A stretch of 64,000 nucleotides of DNA from Rotaria sp. Silwood1 (Eukaryota > Rotifera > Eurotatoria > Philodinida > Philodinidae): the NCBI GenBank assembly GCA_905250075.1, contig CAJNOP010000357.1:63330-127329 (forward strand). The letters run 5' to 3'. The notes under the pieces were generated by a model that was not told the origin of the DNA, did no database searches, and was given only the letters and a program-made list of their open reading frames with translations. Shown here one piece after another: positions 28,011 through 41,030 of this stretch; position 1 is the first letter of the stretch, and the number at the start of each line of letters is the position of its first letter. The position numbers were made by a program, and so were the translations under genes.

Positions 28011-28640
28011 ACTAACGAGGGAAGGTCCCCAGGTGCCACGCTTCGTTTTGAATCGGACATATGCCATTTTGTAGAGCTCAGTGAGACTAGCAAAAGCTTA
28101 AAAGAGTTCTTTCCCATGGGTCTTGGGAGTCGAGTTATGCCCTCTTTACTGAATTTTTGACCATTTTTTGGATATTGAGCAGTAAATCAAACAACGGAGT
28201 TTTGATCTGAAATTTTGCCCATAGATAGGTCTAATTGTCTTTAGAATATCCTGAAAATTTCAGCTGAAAAGAATGTTCCTTTGTCGAGATATTGAATTAT
28301 TAAAAAATCATCGCTTTTACAGACAAGGCGCAAAAAGCCAACCTACTTGAATATCCAATATCTCGATAAAGGAACATTCTTTTCAGCTGAAATTTTCAGG
28401 ATATTCTAAAGACGATTAGACCTATCTATGGGCAAAATTTCAGATCAAAACTCTGTTGTTTGATTTACTGCTCAATATCGAAAAAATGGTCAAAAATTCA
28501 GTAGAAAGGGCATAACTCGACTCCCAAAGGCCTATGGGGAAGAACCCTTTTAAGCTTTTGCTAATCTCACTGAGCTCTACAAAATGGCATATGTCCGATT
28601 CAAAACGGAGTGTGGCACCTGGAGACCTTCCTTTGTAAGA
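28011..28640. mobile_element. Foldback element, CGAGGGAA family
   Basis: Left end CTAACGAGGGAAGG, right end CCTTCCTTTGTAAG. Arms of about 300 bp meet near 28320 and are closely matched inverted copies. Intergenic. No coding capacity. Confidence 0.8.
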
Positions 28641-30067
28641 TTTCTTTATAGATTCAATATGACCTCAAATTGTCGTATACTATTTCGAATGATTTTCTCG
28701 TTAATGTTAACTAGAAGTTTTATAGTATTTAAATATACATATGAACATGAGTTTTAGATTTATTTGAGATAGTAAAAGTAATAGAAAAGAATGACTATAC
28801 ACATAGATATATGAATAAAGATGCATACCTGTATATACATATAGCAAAGAAAGAATCCTATATAACAATATGTATGTATACATACACAAGAAAGAAAAAC
28901 ATAATATTACATAAGAAAAAAATCTTTTAGAAAGTACATAATTTTAAGGCGTAAATTGTCATGTATATTTTGGAAAATTACCAACATAAACATTGATCTA
29001 TGATTCAGTAGTGAAATTTATTCGTATTACACGATTGTTTATAGGTATATTTGTAATTACTCATGTGAATTATAACCCTGATTTGAAGTATTTATGTGTA
29101 AAGATTATATTCGATGTTTTTTTATTTTGTTTTGGTGTCAAGAGATTGAAATTCATCAACAAACCTCGGTGAGACGAGTAAACACTTCAAAAAAAAACAA
29201 GGTCGTTCTTATGGAATCTTTAGCATCGATTTTTGATTCATTTATTGAACTGTCGACTTATTTAAGATATCTTTCGAAATATTAAATAATAAAATTTTAT
29301 CTAAACACTTCAGTAATAAAAAATATTTCTTCATCGAATTATTAATATTTCAAGCGAACTCAATTTTATTGTAATATGCCTATAGCAAAGAAAAAACTAT
29401 TTTTAGAAATTCAAGGCTTTCATTGATCTGATTTAAATCAATCTATATGAGTTAAATATAACCTATATAGCAGCAGATATTCTCTCATGTGTAAATAATT
29501 TTATTTTTTAATGATTCAATTCAAATTGATTATTAATAGATATTAATGAGAATATTTCATGCAAATTTGTCTATGAATAATAATGATATTAAGTTTTATT
29601 ATAAATTATTGATATATGAAATGAAAATTATAAATGAACAAAAAAATTAATCTCAAATCATTTAGAACATTTGAATTGTTCTTACTTGCAATATTTATTT
29701 TAGAAAAAAAAAGAAAAAACAAAACAAACAAATCAATTATATGAATGGTATTATCTAATTTCATTCATTGTCGCTTATTTTTTTAAAAAAACAAAAAAAA
29801 AAAAGAAAAGAAAAGAAAACAAAAAAAGGAAGAAAATTAGATAGAACCAAAAAACATTGAAATAAAGCAAATATCAAGCTTCTTTTTTTTTGTTGTTGTT
29901 GTTGTTGTTTTAAGATCGTTTCTTTTTTCTTCTTTATTTGCTTGTATGTAAACAGCAATCTGACAATATTTAAAAAAAAAAAAAAACGGCTACCATTCAT
30001 ATACACATTTAACACATATTTTTCAATAATTTCAAATAAAAAAAAAAACACAAAAAAAAAAATAATT

Positions 30068-33000
30068 TCATATTAATTTATTGTATGCATTAAGTAATCT
30101 ATTTATTGTTGGTATACGAGATAAAAGACGATAAAGTATATAAGCTGTTATAGCACACATACCACCAGCTAATACATCAATAACATAATGATGTCGAGAA
30201 TAAATCGCAGAAAACCAAACACATAATGTAAATAAAACAAATGTTATATGTAACCAAAGTTTTTTACTTAATGAACCATATAAAACAGTTATTAATGGAT
30301 ATGCTGCATGTAATGATGGTATAGCAGCAAAAACATTAGCATTTTTTGAATACATTGATGAGAAAACTTTTAAACCTGTTATTTGATCAAAATGTATAAA
30401 ACCAGCTGGATTACCAGGTACGTTCAAATTAAATTCAAAACCATATAATTCAATATACCAAGGTGGTCTATATATATATATAAGATAATTAATAACAAAA
30501 AAAAAACAATGATTTACTTACGCCGCTGGTATTATATAATAAATAACAAAACCAAGAATATTAGTTAACAAAAATGTAAATGCAAAATCCATATAATCTC
30601 GTTTACTTTTATAACGATAAAGATAAAGACTATATGCTACAGGAATAGGAATCCTAAAACAAAAAAGTAGAAGATAAAATTTAGAAAACAACAACAAATT
30701 ATGAGTATGTTTGAATCAATGTTTTTGATTAGAGACAATTTCAAATTTTCTCTTAATGTCTTTTCTATGTTTAAAAAAACAATTGAAAAAGTTCTATTTC
30801 ATTTTCTATAAACTTCAATTTACAGACATATGATTCAATCACATAAGGAAAAAATACTCGAATAACAAAAAAAAAAAATTATCGTTTAAATATACTGTAA
30901 CACAGATCGATAGGAGACTTGAATTAACTAAATAGATCTGATGCACAATTATGACATAGTCTGAAAGTACAGGGAGTACGAAATTTTCGCTTTTTTTCTC
31001 CTTGACCTATGCGCATTGATTATATCTAAATGAACTATGGATAACATAGAAAAAGTTCATACTTTTAGTTTATTGTTAAAGAGATACTATGGTAATAAGA
31101 AAATTTTCTGCTTTGAAATTTTGTCTATACAAAATTTTAAGTCGAAAAATTCTCTTACTTTTATAATAATAAGTCAAGGACATGAACCATTTTTGTTTTT
31201 TTTTTTAAGACATTTACAGCTTATTTTCATATAAATAATAAACAAATTCTCGATTGAATAGTTGAAGAACTTCATTTGTTAGAAAATATTTTTATCAATT
31301 TTATTGTTCACTATTGCAACTAATTGACATTGTCTATTTGTTGTCATAGACTTGATAGAATTAATGTTGAATTCTACATTATCGTAGATTCGAATGAGTA
31401 CATCTCTAATAGGCGTGTTCCATGAGAAAACTATCTTAAGAATGACTGAACGTATCGAGCTGTCCTCTGATACTTAAGGGTTTCTTGATGTGCTCTTTCT
31501 TTTGTCTAGCGGACACATTTGTTCAAAACGCTCGAAAGTAGGTTTTCTAGAAAGCTGTGGTTTTGGAACCAGTGGTCGTGAAATGTTTTTTGTTTTAACA
31601 GTCTGTATTGACAGAGCAATGAATTCTCCACAAAATGAGATGTCTCCGAGCTCTATACGACTGTTTTTTGACCGAGTTACATCAATTTTAGTGGGAGGCA
31701 AAAGCTATTCCTCTGGGAAAAAAAAACAGTTTTTGCCTTTCACCAAAAATTGATGTAACTCGGCCAAAAAAAAGTCGTAGAGACCTCTGAGACATCTCAT
31801 TTTGTACAGAATTGGTTGCTCTGTCAATATAGACTGTTAAAACAAAAAAACACTTTCGCAACCACGGTTTTCTAGAAAACCTACTTCCGAACATTTTGAA
31901 CAAATATATCCGCTGGACAAAAGCAAGAGCACGTCAAGAAACCCTTAAATACCAGAGGACAGCTCGATATATTCAGCCGTTCTTAAGATAGTTTTTTCAT
32001 GGAACACGCCTATTGTAAAATATCATGATTTTTTTTTTTGTCTTGTCGAAATCAATTTTATTAATATCCTTGATCTGCTACTACTGAAATTTTATATATA
32101 TAGCTAACTAGGAAACATGTTTGAGTGTACCCGTCTAGATACAAGATGATACCTAACCTTGAGATGAGTACTTTAATATAAATGATTAAATACAAAATAT
32201 CCATCTCATAGAAGAATTATATTATATGTTTTTTTCGAATTATTGATAAGTGTTCAATTAGTAACAGCTAATGTATTGATGTTTGCGATCAAAAAAAAAA
32301 AGTCTCTACAAGATAAACTAAATCTCATCTTGTAATCTAAGACAAATATTTAAATATATTTCATCATACTATATGAATGAAATTAATCAGCTTGTGAATT
32401 AAAAGAAAAATTTCTTAATGATATAAATTTTCATGTATAAATATTTATCGAAAAGTTTATTATCTTGAATACATGAAAAAAAAGATATCTATACTATATA
32501 TTGACACCTTATAAAGTATTCTAATCAGATTAAGATATATATATATATATTTCAACTTATAATATCTAATAACTCGTTTATAGCATATCATAAAGAGTCA
32601 TATAATCGATTATAAATCTTGTACTTAAAAAATTATTAAAAGAATAAAATCGATATATATATATAAATCAATTCAAATTTTCATGAATAGTGATCTATTA
32701 TCATTTGTAGGTTTTTATTGGTTTCGAAATTAAATTCAATATAAAATTAAAAATCATTGAATATGATATATATCTAATTTGATATTCAAAAAAACAAAAA
32801 TCTTACCAATTAAGATAACAAATTCCTGTAAAAATATCTAAAAATGCAATATGATTTTCTTGAAAATATTCATTTAATGTCATCATATGTCCATTTTTAA
32901 TAATTCCAAATATTTTTTTTTCTATTAAATAAATATCTTCTATATGAATATTTGATACTGTATAATTTGGTATTAAACGTAATGCATCATATAATAGTAA

Positions 33001-34982
33001 ATATGTTAAATAAATTAATACGGCTAATGCAAAACGTCTTGTACGTTCAGATATAATTAAAAAAATAATTAAAATTAAATAAATTAATATATGTACTATT
33101 GAAATACCAGCAATAAATATAAACCATAGAAAATAAATAAAACTTGCTAAAATTATCCAATGTATATATTCTTTTAATATAAAAAAATTTGTATATTTAT
33201 TATCAGTATTTATTAATATATCATTTGAATAATTTGTTGGTATATTAATAATTATTGAATTTTGATTTATATCATTTATTTTTTCATTATTATTTTCATC
33301 ATTTATTCTATGTATATCAAGTTGATGATATATTGTATGATTATTATCTTGTTTAATTATACCATTTGGATGTTTTTTATATGATATAAATGTTTTATAA
33401 CGTGGTCGAAATGGTGATGTTAATGTTGAAAATAAGGTTGATAATGATGATGAATTATTAATATTAGATGAATTTGTATTATATTCATTTGATAATGAAT
33501 TTATTGATTCATCATTATTTGTATTTGTTTGAAAACCAAGTTGTGTACCTTAAAATTTTTAAAAATATAATGATTATATATTAAGATTTTTTTCTAATGA
33601 ATAAAAAAAAGAAAGAAATAGAAATTAGTTGATTTACATTCAATTTATTCCATTCTAATTCTTTTTTTGCTTAATACGTTTCTCAAACATTTCTAACGTA
33701 TTTTTATAGATAAAAAAATCTATGTACTATTAAACAGAGATAAGATTACAATATTTTATTCTTACCTCTCATCTCTTGTTCAGTAAATTTTAAATCAACT
33801 GAGCGTCATTGAGGGTCTTATTTTCCTTATGATAGATGTTTAGGAAACACCCCAGTACTCATTATGGACAAGAGCATATGGAAAGAAAAGGAAAAAAAAA
33901 TCAAACATCCATGACGAAGTATAACGAAAGACAAAGAAATAAGAAAATATGACGACATGTCAATGACCATCTAATAATGGATAGTATTTATTCTACACAA
34001 GATGCTGCTATAATTGGCGCATTGAAATCAAATTAGAAACAAATGGGAATCGGGTACAATTTAGGATTCAATTTAAGATCGAACGCATCGAAGGACGATC
34101 AAATTATTTCTTAAAGTACAATATAAAAATTCTTAACATGTCACATTGACTTACGATTCAAACATAATGAAACTCAAGTATAGAGAACGAAAAATCTAAG
34201 TGCTTTTTTTTTATTTTTATTTCGTTTTATACACAAGACAATTTGAGCATGACTATGCACTTTTTATTTTGATATGATGAATCAAATATAAAAACAAAGA
34301 AGAAGAAGAAGAAAATAAAAACTATTTTCAATATAAATTTTAACTGTTCCTAATATAAAGAAGAATAAAAAAAATACACACACATCAATTTTTGTAACAA
34401 TAAAAAACTTAAATAAATACTTTTATTACTTGTCATTAAATTTATTCTTTTTTTTTGTTTAAACATATTATTGATTAATCTATAGTGTATAAAAGAACTT
34501 TTTCTTAATTTTATAAAATCAATATAATTAAAATATTGATAATAATAATAATCAAAACAATATTAAATTTATATATTTATCATTTATACAATTTTTGTTT
34601 TTTTTCAAATAAATATTCTACTAGTTAAATTTAAAAGTACATTTAAATGAACTTAAAAAAAAGATAAAGAAAAAACGAAACATTGACCTAGACTTTAGAT
34701 TTTACACATGTTATCATGTCAAAGATCAGCAAGATAAAAAAACAACAAAAAAGAAAGAAATACTCTGGATATTTTNNNNNNNNNNNNNNNNNNNNNNNNN
34801 NNNNNNNNNNNNNNNNNNNNNNNNNNNNNNNNNNNNNNNNNNNNNNNNNNNNNNNNNNNNNNNNNNNNNNNNNNNAAAAAAAAAAAATTAATACTTATTT
34901 TACCTAGTTGAGTAAAAAATGTTGACATAGGCACAAAGATTTTTGTCCATTTTCGAGTATATAATGGATTATAATAACGCAT
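30068..34982 (-). CDS. AUR1/IPC-synthase-like PAP2 membrane phosphotransferase
   Basis: A 450-residue membrane protein from exons 34904-34982, 32807-33548, 30522-30653 and 30068-30467, all in phase. Residues 30-130 are low-complexity Asn/Ser. Several hydrophobic segments follow (IHWIILASFIYFLWFIFIA; ISIVHILIYLILIIFLI; DFAFTFLLTNILGFVIYYII). The C-terminal third carries PPWYIELYG, PGNPAGF, PSLHAAYP (368-375) and SRHHYVIDVLAG (408-419). The last two are the C2 and C3 motifs of the PAP2 superfamily, with both histidines and the aspartate present. PPWY-ELYG with GNPAG is the arrangement of AUR1-type inositol-phosphorylceramide synthases and their bacterial relatives. The likely role is lipid phosphotransfer in the Golgi/ER; the substrate is not proven. 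Intron 1 spans a 100-N gap; intron 2 holds a foldback. Confidence 0.8.
30897..30980. mobile_element. Solo arm of the 52.2-kb MITE family
   Basis: About 84 bp in an intron match the right arm of the element at 52230-52516: 'TGTAACACAG.TCGATA.GAGACTTGAA' through 'AGTCTGAAAGTACAG'. No inverted partner nearby, so it is a truncated copy or one end of a longer, undetected element. Confidence 0.6.
31408..32014. mobile_element. Near-perfect 600-bp palindrome (foldback)
   Basis: Left end AATAGGCGTGTTCCATGA, right end CATGGAACACGCCTATT. Arms of about 295 bp are closely matched and meet near 31715 with little loop. The long open frames on either strand here are mirror readings of the arms. It lies in intron 2 of the AUR1-like gene. 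The termini differ from the CGAGGGAA family. Confidence 0.82.
34776..34875. other. Assembly gap (100 N)
   Basis: One hundred N, a placeholder-sized gap, in the first intron of the AUR1-like gene, flanked by an A-run on the right. Confidence 0.97.
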
Positions 34983-37225
34983 GTTGTTTTATTTATTAAG
35001 ATACTTCATAATAAATCTATGAATACTATTGAACAATATCAACTAAAATAAACAAAATATAATATTAATCATACCCATAATTTAAATGATAAGAAATCAG
35101 TTGATATAAAAGAAAAATGATGTATATATAAATATATAGATAAGCCAATTCTATTCCCAAATAGACTAAAAAATAATGAACGAATAAATGATTGAATAGA
35201 ATACTAAAAAAAGGTTTTCGAGATAAAAAAAGAAAAAAATATTAACTAAACTACTAATAGAAATGCATAGACATACATCGGAATAAATTCAAATGAATAA
35301 CAAAAATGTTATGCAGAACTACTACTAATCAACTAGTAACAAAATTAAAAAAAAAACTACGAAATACTCATTGTCGTCTTTTTTTTTATCGACAATACAA
35401 AGTCTTATCGAACAAAGAATATAACAATGATCGACAACCTTTTTGTCAAATATGTCGTCAACGTGGTTACTAGCCGATTGTTACCCTTCCTCTATGCCTT
35501 ACACAACTATTGCATTCGATTCGGTTATCAAAAAAAAAAAAAAAAAGAAGAATAATCTCGAGGCGTCGTGGTCGTACGTCCGCATTTTTTTTCTTCTTCT
35601 TTCATCTATTACATGTACTCTGTTTTTCTCGTTCTTCTATTGTCGTTTTATTCTTTCTTTTTTTTTTTCTCTATGGATTTTTTTTCTTGCTTTTCTTCAC
35701 TCCATAGTGACTCGTTTTTACCCAAATTACAAACGCTCGTTCTCTTACTCATTTTACGAGATCGATGTAAATTATCTGATATAATATCTAATTGTTTTTT
35801 TTTTTACAAGCATTCTGACAAATGAGACTTTTTTTTGTTTTGTTAAGTGTTCTTATTTGCTTCGATTAATATATTTGTAAAATATGAATTTTTTTTTGTT
35901 TTTGTCATTAACAATAATGATTAATACTATTGGTATAAAATTATTTTGATAAAAAAGTAAAAAAAGAAACTAGATAATTTATTCTATGTTGTTGCAGAAT
36001 CTTTTTTTTTTTTAATATTCTATTCATAATGTAATTTGTACTGAATGATCTATGTTGAATAATAATGATTGAAAAAATAAAATCAATTGTCATCAACAAA
36101 TACTATTCAAAGACAAAAGAGATAACTAAAAAAATATTTTTCTTTATCTTTAGTTTCATTAACAAATAGACATTTTAATCGATTATATAAAAAACAAAAA
36201 AGGAAAATATTGACGTTAGGTCAATTATAATTTTGATCTTTATTTTTTCAATATATATATATATATATATATCTACCTGATTTTATTTCAATGGATAGAA
36301 ACATATTCTTTTATAAACTTGAAATATTGAGAATAATATGAATCTTGAAATTTTTCTACTAAAAAAAAAAAAAAACTTGCTGTGATTCATAAATCACACT
36401 AGCATGCGTATAATCATTTTTTTGTACTGACGTTGTTCAATGAAGGTAAAAGGTTGCCGTCAACAACATAAAACAAACTTTCCATTATAAAATAAAAAAA
36501 TTGGTTTCTTAGAAATATTTCAAATAAGAAATTCTATTGGTTATGTTTCAAATGCAATGATTGAAAGGCGCCATTCTGTTCTGCTTTGACGACAAGAACA
36601 TTACAAATAAACATATACATAAAAAGGAAACGATTCAAGACAACAGTAGCGAGGCAAAGAATAATGGCAGCTGTTGTCAACATTTTATATACATACACAG
36701 ATGTTAAAACGAATGTTTTTTAATGATTATTGTTTTTATGAGTATATCTGACATAGAAGAAAAAAAAAACTAATATGTGCAATTGATTTGAGAATTCAAC
36801 AAATATTTAAAGAAGGCAAAATCAATAGATAATACAATTATTTTTCTATCTCTCTTCCAAAGTATACCAAAAAACCTAATGCATTTCATTACTATTGACT
36901 TAATTTACAATCAGAAAACTATATATATATCTAAACAATTAATTTCCATTGTTAGTTTTTATAAGTTATAATAAATTTTGTTAATCTTTTTCTTAAAATA
37001 CTAAAACAAAACATCTTGAATAAAATGAATAGATATATATTATGATATTTATATATAATGAAATTAATCTTTTGACATACTATTTTATTATCTTTATAAG
37101 AAAAATTTGTTTTATTATATGTTGAAAAAAAAAAGCTTTTTATGTAAAAGATTTCTTTTTTTTTATTAAAAAAATCTATTCAATTAGAATGCACTTAAAA
37201 AATAGAAAGTTCATAGCTTTGCAGT
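34983..37225. other. Intergenic, low-complexity, no gene seen
   Basis: Holds A-runs, a pyrimidine-rich block at about 35575-35700 and a (TA)n tract at about 36250-36272. The T-rich block gives Phe/Ser-rich frames in several registers, the mark of composition and not coding. Confidence 0.5.
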
Positions 37226-38947
37226 TTAATTTACTATATTGCATTGTGATAAACATGATAAATCATTCATTGAAATGTATGTAGCTAAAAAAAAAGAAAA
37301 TCGAATAATATTTTCTATAATAAAAAGAAAAGTATTTTACCATTCATATCAAGATCATCAGTATTTGCATGATTTTTTTCTTCTAATTTTTCTCCTTTAA
37401 CAACTTTAACTCGATTATCAGTTAACATTTTCATTTTAACACCACCATTATTTAAACATACATCGATCATATGTTTATAAGCAAGTTGTCGAGCTTCATT
37501 AGCACTTTGACTTATACCAGCAGGAAATTGTATATGATCATCAAGTATAACACGATGAAACCAATATCTTTTACCATCAAATTTTCGTATTTTTTCACGA
37601 CTTGTTACATTTATTGTACTCTGTTGTATCACTTTATCAATTTCACGTATATCAGATGTAGGTTTTAGTTCATTATTTCGTAACATTTCAGCTAGTTTAG
37701 CTACTGATACTGTATCTGCAAAGCAAACTCGATTTTCATTCCTACAAAAAAAATTCATTGAAAGAACTTCAAATGTTTTATTAATCAATAAAATAAATAT
37801 TTACAATTCATATTCAGATGTATCGGATAAAATTCCAGACCATTTTGCTGTTTCCATTAATTGATTTACTTCAATTGGCGTCGTTTCAATCTTGAAAAAT
37901 ATATCATAAAAAAAGAAAAGTTTCTGTCTCGATTTTTTTTGTAATAAACTTATTCTTGAATACTTACATTTTCAATTGTACGATTAGATAATATTTCTTC
38001 TGTTTGAGAAAGAATATTTTTACGAGGTGTAAATAATTTTTTACATTCGATATATTGTGAATCAAGATCTAAAATAAACTTTAATTAAATTAATAAATAA
38101 TTTTTTTTTATATCAATTCAAATACTTAATAATGTTCGAGCAAGAAGACCTGTAAATGGTGTATCACGTTTATGTGATGAAGCTGTTGGTGTACTTAGTA
38201 TATAATCACATTTTGAATTTAAATTTGTAATATCTGATTCTAAAGAAAACAAAAAAAAAAATTATTTTAAAAAAAAATTAATAAATAATTGAATACGAAC
38301 GAGTTAAACTTCGTGTTCGATATCGACGTCCAAAATTAGCTGTTGAAAGTGGTGGTCGTTGTAATTTATTTATTTTTTTTTCATCTAAAAAGAAATAAAT
38401 TCAAGTTTTTTTTTTTTTATTTGAAACAAAACACAAAATTAATTACGTTTTTCTTGTAGAAAAATAGCATCATCATATGCTATATCACAATTAATTTGTG
38501 TTTGTTGCATCCAATAATTAAGACGACGTACAACAAAATCACGAATTTCAGTATTACGATGTAATATTGTCCAATTAACTCGTTCAAATGAATATTTTGT
38601 ATTTTGAACAATATTAAGATCGATAATAGCACCAGTCATACGACGTAATTCATTTAAACGACAATCCTTTATTTTGAAAAAAAAAAAAAAGGAAAAAATT
38701 TTTATATTTAATTTAATTTTTATTCTAATTTACTTGTTCACCACAAAATATTGCGCGAACATTAATATCAGCTCGTTGAATATTAAGTACTGTTTGTAAC
38801 GTTGAAGTCTTTAAAAAAAAAGAATAATAATAAAAAATGATTAGAAAAACAGAATACGAAATAACAAACTGATGAAAATCGCTCATGTCTAATCGATGAA
38901 AAACCTGATGATGATGTTCTACTTGATATTTTCGATATAGAACTCAT
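37226..38947 (-). CDS. Putative RNA-binding protein, KH-like plus dsRBD-like
   Basis: A 405-residue protein from nine exons: 38870-38947, 38734-38808, 38447-38666, 38301-38384, 38126-38239, 37968-38068, 37805-37890, 37341-37741 and 37226-37284, all phases consistent. Residues about 27-75 (NVRAIFCGEQDCRLNELRRM, then TGAIIDL) look like a KH core, with GEQD in place of G-x-x-G. Residues about 300-346 (KRYWFHRVILDDHIQFPAG, then SANEARQLAYKHMIDVCL) look like the beta-beta-alpha end of a double-stranded-RNA-binding fold. Both calls are by pattern only. No signal peptide or membrane helix. The final 19-residue exon was picked because a strong donor (GTAAAATAC) and acceptor flank a 56-bp intron; reading through would instead end at 37315. 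I do not recognise an orthologue. Confidence 0.65.
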
Positions 38948-40254
38948 TTTGATTTACAAATTTATGTTTACAAGTAATCGCAAATAGAATGATATATCTG
39001 ACGATAAAATGGACGAATGTTTCTATTCGTTTACTTGGTCACATGTTTTCTTTCAGTAAACAAAGTAGATTTATTACAATGAACAATGAATGTATTAACA
39101 CAATAAACATAATCTATTGATTCAAATTTAGTTTAAAAACATATTTCTTTCTCAATAAATTCAAACATGAAAAATCATATTGTTAATTATAACAAAACTT
39201 CTATTTAAAATACTTTTTTTTTATTCAATAAAAATTAGAATATAATAAACAATCATTGTCGAAATAAAATAATTATATTTCTTAATCAATTGAAAAAATT
39301 CATTTATATATACTCTAATGAATTCTTATAACAAAATCTTTCGAGTAAAATAAATATAATTTTTATTCCTATTTTCAAAAAAAAATATCATTCTTGTAAT
39401 GTTTTATTATATTCACTGCATAATAAACAATAATTTACAAATTTTATACCTTTATATTCTTCTTTTTTACATTGAATAAATGATATTTAGAAGCAATGCA
39501 CTATATTAAATCGTTTTGTCTTTTATAATTAGTTTCATATATGACTTGAAAAAAAATATTTCCTGAATGTTATTCATATGAAAATAAGACATCGAGTTCA
39601 TTGTAAATATCTATAGACCTTGTCAATAGTTACCAAAGGCTGGTTGGGTCTGTTAACATTATCTTCGGGAAATTAAAAAAGGAAATATGAAACATTATGA
39701 AGCTGCTGATATTGTAAAAGAATAAACTTGCTAACATAGATTTCAATTTGTAAGTTACTACCAACTATTAGTCTATGTTGATGATGAAAAATTTTTATTC
39801 AAGATATTTTCTCACTTACGAGGGAATCTCCTCTTGAGGCGTTAAAAGAATTTTTCGGCCGAGGATGTGGTAGTTAGAAGTGACATATCCCAAGTTGCTT
39901 ATAGCATAAGTTATGCATTTTTGAAGTTAGAAGCAGAATAGCTGATTTTACTGCTGAATCTTTGTTTTTGTTTTTTCGAATCGGATTGTGACTATTATAA
40001 ACATTGATTTTGATCATTTAAAAAGTTCAATCAAAAAAAAGATAATTAAGATACTATTTATATTAAAAACTGGAACTGGTTCTCATTTTTTGTTTTTGTT
40101 TTATTAGCTTAAGAGATAAATTTTTGAAAAAACAATGTAGCTATTACAATAAAATATTATATTTCCAAGATTTTTTTCATCAATTGTCATATTCATAATA
40201 TCTAACTTATATACAAGCAGATACTACGTTTTTCATGATTTTGTTTTGACTGTA

Positions 40255-40431
40255 CAGAGCTGGCCCGAGTCAGCAAACATTGGGGGGTTGTTCCGGATTT
40301 TTATAATGCGAATAAAACTTTTGTCTAAGAGTACTCAAGAAAAAAATTTCATTTTCGCTCGGAAAAAACAAAAATTTTCGATTATTGGGGAGTTGTCACA
40401 ACCTCTACAACTCCCTATCGGACCAGCCCTG
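40255..40431. mobile_element. 177-bp hAT-type MITE, CAGAGCTGG...CCAGCCCTG
   Basis: Left end CAGAGCTGGCCCGA, right end TCGGACCAGCCCTG. Direct repeats GACTGTA at 40248-40254 and 40432-40438 (7 bp clear, 8 expected) flank it. It sits in the loop of the foldback at 39814-41138. Confidence 0.7.
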
Positions 40432-40602
40432 GACTGTATTCTATAAATGATCAAGATCAATGTTTATCATAGACACAATAAGCATTTAGCCTAATATATT
40501 TTTTCCGATTCGAAAAAAAAACAAAGGTTCAACAGTAAAATCAGCAGCTATTGTCCTTCTAACTTCAAAAATACATAACTTATGCTAGAAGCAACTTGGA
40601 CA

Positions 40603-41030
40603 CAGAGACGTCCATGGAGGCGCTGCCGCTGCCACCGTGGCGGTGGCGGCGCGGCAGCGGCAGGTTTCTTAAAAACTCATCGCGGCAGCGGCAGAGTTTT
40701 TAAAAGCTCATCGCGGCAGCGGCAGAGTTTTTAAAAGTTCATCGCGGCAGCGGCAGCATTTTTTTCGAGGACATTGAAAAACTGCATGAATTTAATAGAA
40801 TTTCATTGTTTACAAATGAAACACCCCGAGACTGAATGAATCTGATGGACTAGTACCAATATTTCTGGTCCAATACAGTTGCAGCAGTGAAAATCGAAAC
40901 ACTTTTTTGAAAACCATCGCGGCAGCGGCAAGTTTATTACTCATCGCGGCGCGGCAGCGGGGTGGTGACTTTTTTTTTCTAATGCCGCGGCGCGGCAGCG
41001 GCAGAGTTTCAGCCGCGATGGACATCTCTG
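40603..41030. mobile_element. GC-rich hAT-type element in foldback arm
   Basis: Starts CAGAGACGTCCATGG, ends CGATGGACATCTCTG, with a perfect 8-bp target duplication CTTGGACA at 40595-40602 and 41031-41038. The left half carries a 31-bp tandem repeat. GCGGCAGCGGCAG blocks make up both ends, in strong contrast to the AT-rich surroundings. No transposase. Confidence 0.85.
40648..40757. repeat. 31-bp tandem repeat, about 3.5 units
   Basis: Units begin CATCGCGGCAGCGGCAGAG and continue through TTTTTAAAAG to the next unit at 40678, 40709 and 40740; a partial unit precedes them. It forms the left subterminal part of the hAT element at 40603-41030. Confidence 0.8.

Larger units (their letters stand above)
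24295..30067. other. Long intergenic region, no gene seen
   Basis: About 5.8 kb right of the Rab11-FIP start codon. It holds pyrimidine-rich tracts (25550-25580 and 25672-25690), (TA)n tracts, the 46-bp hAT element at 27296-27341 and the foldback at 28011-28640. The open frames at 27.9-28.2 kb are readings of the foldback arms. Untranslated first exons of the Rab11-FIP gene could lie here unseen. Confidence 0.5.

Noticed and set aside
27915-28160. Plus-strand open frame of 81 codons
   Set aside because: It lies across the left end of the foldback at 28011-28640 and its frame is a by-product of the arm sequence; no homology or splice context.
31474-31903. Open frames on both strands with similar peptides
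   Set aside because: They are mirror readings of the two arms of one palindrome, so the similarity is structural and not evidence for genes.
35443-35825. Phe/Ser-rich open frames on the plus strand
   Set aside because: Pyrimidine tract read in all three frames; composition artefact.
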